DNA from: Candidatus Krumholzibacteriia bacterium
GTDB taxonomy: Bacteria; Krumholzibacteriota; Krumholzibacteria; WVZY01; JAKEHA01
Length of the DNA: 5,605 nucleotides
Direction of reading: 5' to 3'
Assembly (NCBI GenBank): GCA_029863355.1
Contig: JAOTVO010000187.1
Location: 1-5,605, forward strand
Shown: positions 4,697 to 5,605 of the stretch, piece after piece
How the letters are laid out: every line of letters begins with the position of its first letter
Numbering within the stretch: position 1 is the stretch's first letter
Notes under the pieces: generated by a model
What the model was told of the DNA's origin: nothing
What the model saw: only the letters and a program-made list of their open reading frames with translations
Databases searched by the model: none
Translations under genes and position numbers: made by a program

Positions 4697-5605
4697 TCTG
4701 CCCGTCGCGTACACCCAGAGCCCCACTACCGCCGCCGCGTTGAGGACCGTGAACGTCCACGACAGGCGCAGGAGCCGCCCCAGGAATCCCTGGCGCATCC
4801 GCGTGTGGTTGAGGAAGCCCGCCGCGAAGACCATCACCTGCACCCAGAACATAGCTCCGTAGAACCACCCGCCGGCCAGCGCGCTGGCCACCAGGGCGAG
4901 TGCGAACGCGTACGGGACCACGAGCCGGGCGAGCTTGTGCGAGACGAACTGGAAGAAAACGCGGTTGGCGGCGGGGTTGAGCAGCCGCGGCTCCAGCGCC
5001 ATGGCCTGGAAGTTGCCTGCCAGGGTGCGCACCTTGCGGGCGAACTCCTGCGACACGGTGGCCGAGGCGAGGTCGTGCGCCCTGGCCGAGCGCACGAACA
5101 GCACCCGGTAGCCCTGCAAAACGATCCGCATGGGAACGAGGAAATCGTCGAGGAGCGCGTGGCGCTCCAACGGCGCGTAGAGGCCCTTGCGGACCGCGTA
5201 GATGGAGCCGGTGGCACCCACCGTGGAGTAGACGTTGCTCTCCATGCGCCGAATGAGCTTCTCGTAGCTCCAGTACAGTCCAACGCCATCGCCCACCTCG
5301 CTTCCCACCCCCCTTTCGATGACGAGCTCGCCGCTCACCGCGCCCACGCGCTGGTCGGCAAGCATGGCTACCAGCTCGGCGATGACGTTGGGCTCGAAGC
5401 GCTGGCGGGCGTCGGCGAAGACGATCACGTCGTTGGAGGCCCGCGCCACCCCGAGGTTGAGCGCTTCGGCCTTGCCCACCGCGCCCGGGGTCTCCACGAG
5501 AATCACGCCGTCGTCGCCCAACTCCCGCACCACCTGTGCGGTCCGATCGGTGGAGCCGTCGGATACGACGATGATCTCGACGAGCTCGCCGGGGTACTCC
5601 TGCGC
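4670..5605 (-). CDS. Family 2 membrane glycosyltransferase, N-terminus beyond window edge
   Basis: The reading frame is open to the right edge, leaving 311 residues without a start. It begins in the GT-A domain with IIVVSDGSTD (fragment residues 11-20, nucleotide-sugar binding), then GKAEALN (44-50), FADARQ (63-68, the DxD-like metal site written D-A-R), GATGSIYAVRK (130-140), LLDDF (151-155, probable catalytic aspartates) and EFARKVR (187-193), which stands where processive enzymes have QxxRR. Three hydrophobic segments follow at about 226-244, 247-265 and 283-301, and the protein ends in a charged tail (GRERTVWKKA). This fits an inner-membrane GT2 enzyme related to the poly-N-acetylglucosamine/cellulose synthase-like group that acts on polysaccharide at the cytoplasmic face. 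Sugar and product cannot be told. The internal GTG near 5533 is not the start, because it would remove the first GT-A motif. It converges on pepA with a one-base gap and no obvious functional link. Confidence 0.9.
   Translation of the reverse strand, partial: AQEYPGELVEIIVVSDGSTDRTAQVVRELGDDGVILVETPGAVGKAEALNLGVARASNDVIVFADARQRFEPNVIAELVAMLADQRVGAVSGELVIERGVGSEVGDGVGLYWSYEKLIRRMESNVYSTVGATGSIYAVRKGLYAPLERHALLDDFLVPMRIVLQGYRVLFVRSARAHDLASATVSQEFARKVRTLAGNFQAMALEPRLLNPAANRVFFQFVSHKLARLVVPYAFALALVASALAGGWFYGAMFWVQVMVFAAGFLNHTRMRQGFLGRLLRLSWTFTVLNAAAVVGLWVYATGRERTVWKKA

Noticed and set aside
3243..4862. Long open frame (539 codons) on the plus strand overlapping pepA in another frame and running past its stop
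   Set aside because: The translation is almost all Arg, Gly, Ala and Pro, with no start signal or motif; it is a frame shadow of pepA.
1..5605. tRNA, rRNA, CRISPR array, transposase or attachment site
   Set aside because: No cloverleaf, regularly spaced repeats, transposase motif or long terminal repeats were seen on either strand; apart from 2105-2297 and 3090-3174 the window is coding.

Overview
The window is a compact, roughly two-thirds GC stretch of ordinary-looking bacterial chromosome. It carries six protein genes and no RNA genes, CRISPR array or insertion sequence that I could recognise. The outer-membrane-type beta-barrel gene with a signal peptide points to a diderm (Gram-negative-type) bacterium. 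The GC content and gene content would fit Gemmatimonadota, Myxococcota or a similar high-GC lineage, but nothing here fixes the phylum.

Layout. Positions 1-2104 (minus strand) hold a tight three-gene operon read right to left: a low-molecular-weight phosphatase with the active-site signature of protein-arginine phosphatases (YwlE type), then ribose-5-phosphate isomerase B (rpiB), then serine hydroxymethyltransferase (glyA, cut by the left window edge). The first two genes are 11 nt apart and rpiB/glyA overlap by 4 nt. The same gene order is known from Bacillus (ywlE-ywlF-glyA region), so this is an old housekeeping neighbourhood. Positions 2105-2297 are a divergent regulatory region with a sigma70-like promoter on each strand and short repeats between them. 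Positions 2298-3089 (plus) encode a secreted beta-barrel protein of unknown role. Positions 3175-4668 (plus) encode an M17 leucyl aminopeptidase (pepA), with its own candidate promoter just upstream. Positions 4670-5605 (minus) encode a family 2 membrane glycosyltransferase whose N-terminus lies beyond the right edge. It meets pepA stop to stop with a single base between them.

How the genes fit together. rpiB and glyA are central carbon and one-carbon enzymes (pentose phosphate pathway; serine to glycine plus methylene-THF). The phosphatase is probably a regulatory enzyme co-transcribed with them by ancestral linkage. The barrel protein and the glycosyltransferase are envelope functions, and PepA is a cytosolic peptidase; I see no evidence that these three form one pathway.

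I did not find a convincing undescribed system. The points most worth a second look are the arginine-phosphatase signature, an N-to-T substitution in the diagnostic PepA motif, the repeat-bearing divergent promoter region, and the inverted repeat spanning the one-base convergent gene junction.
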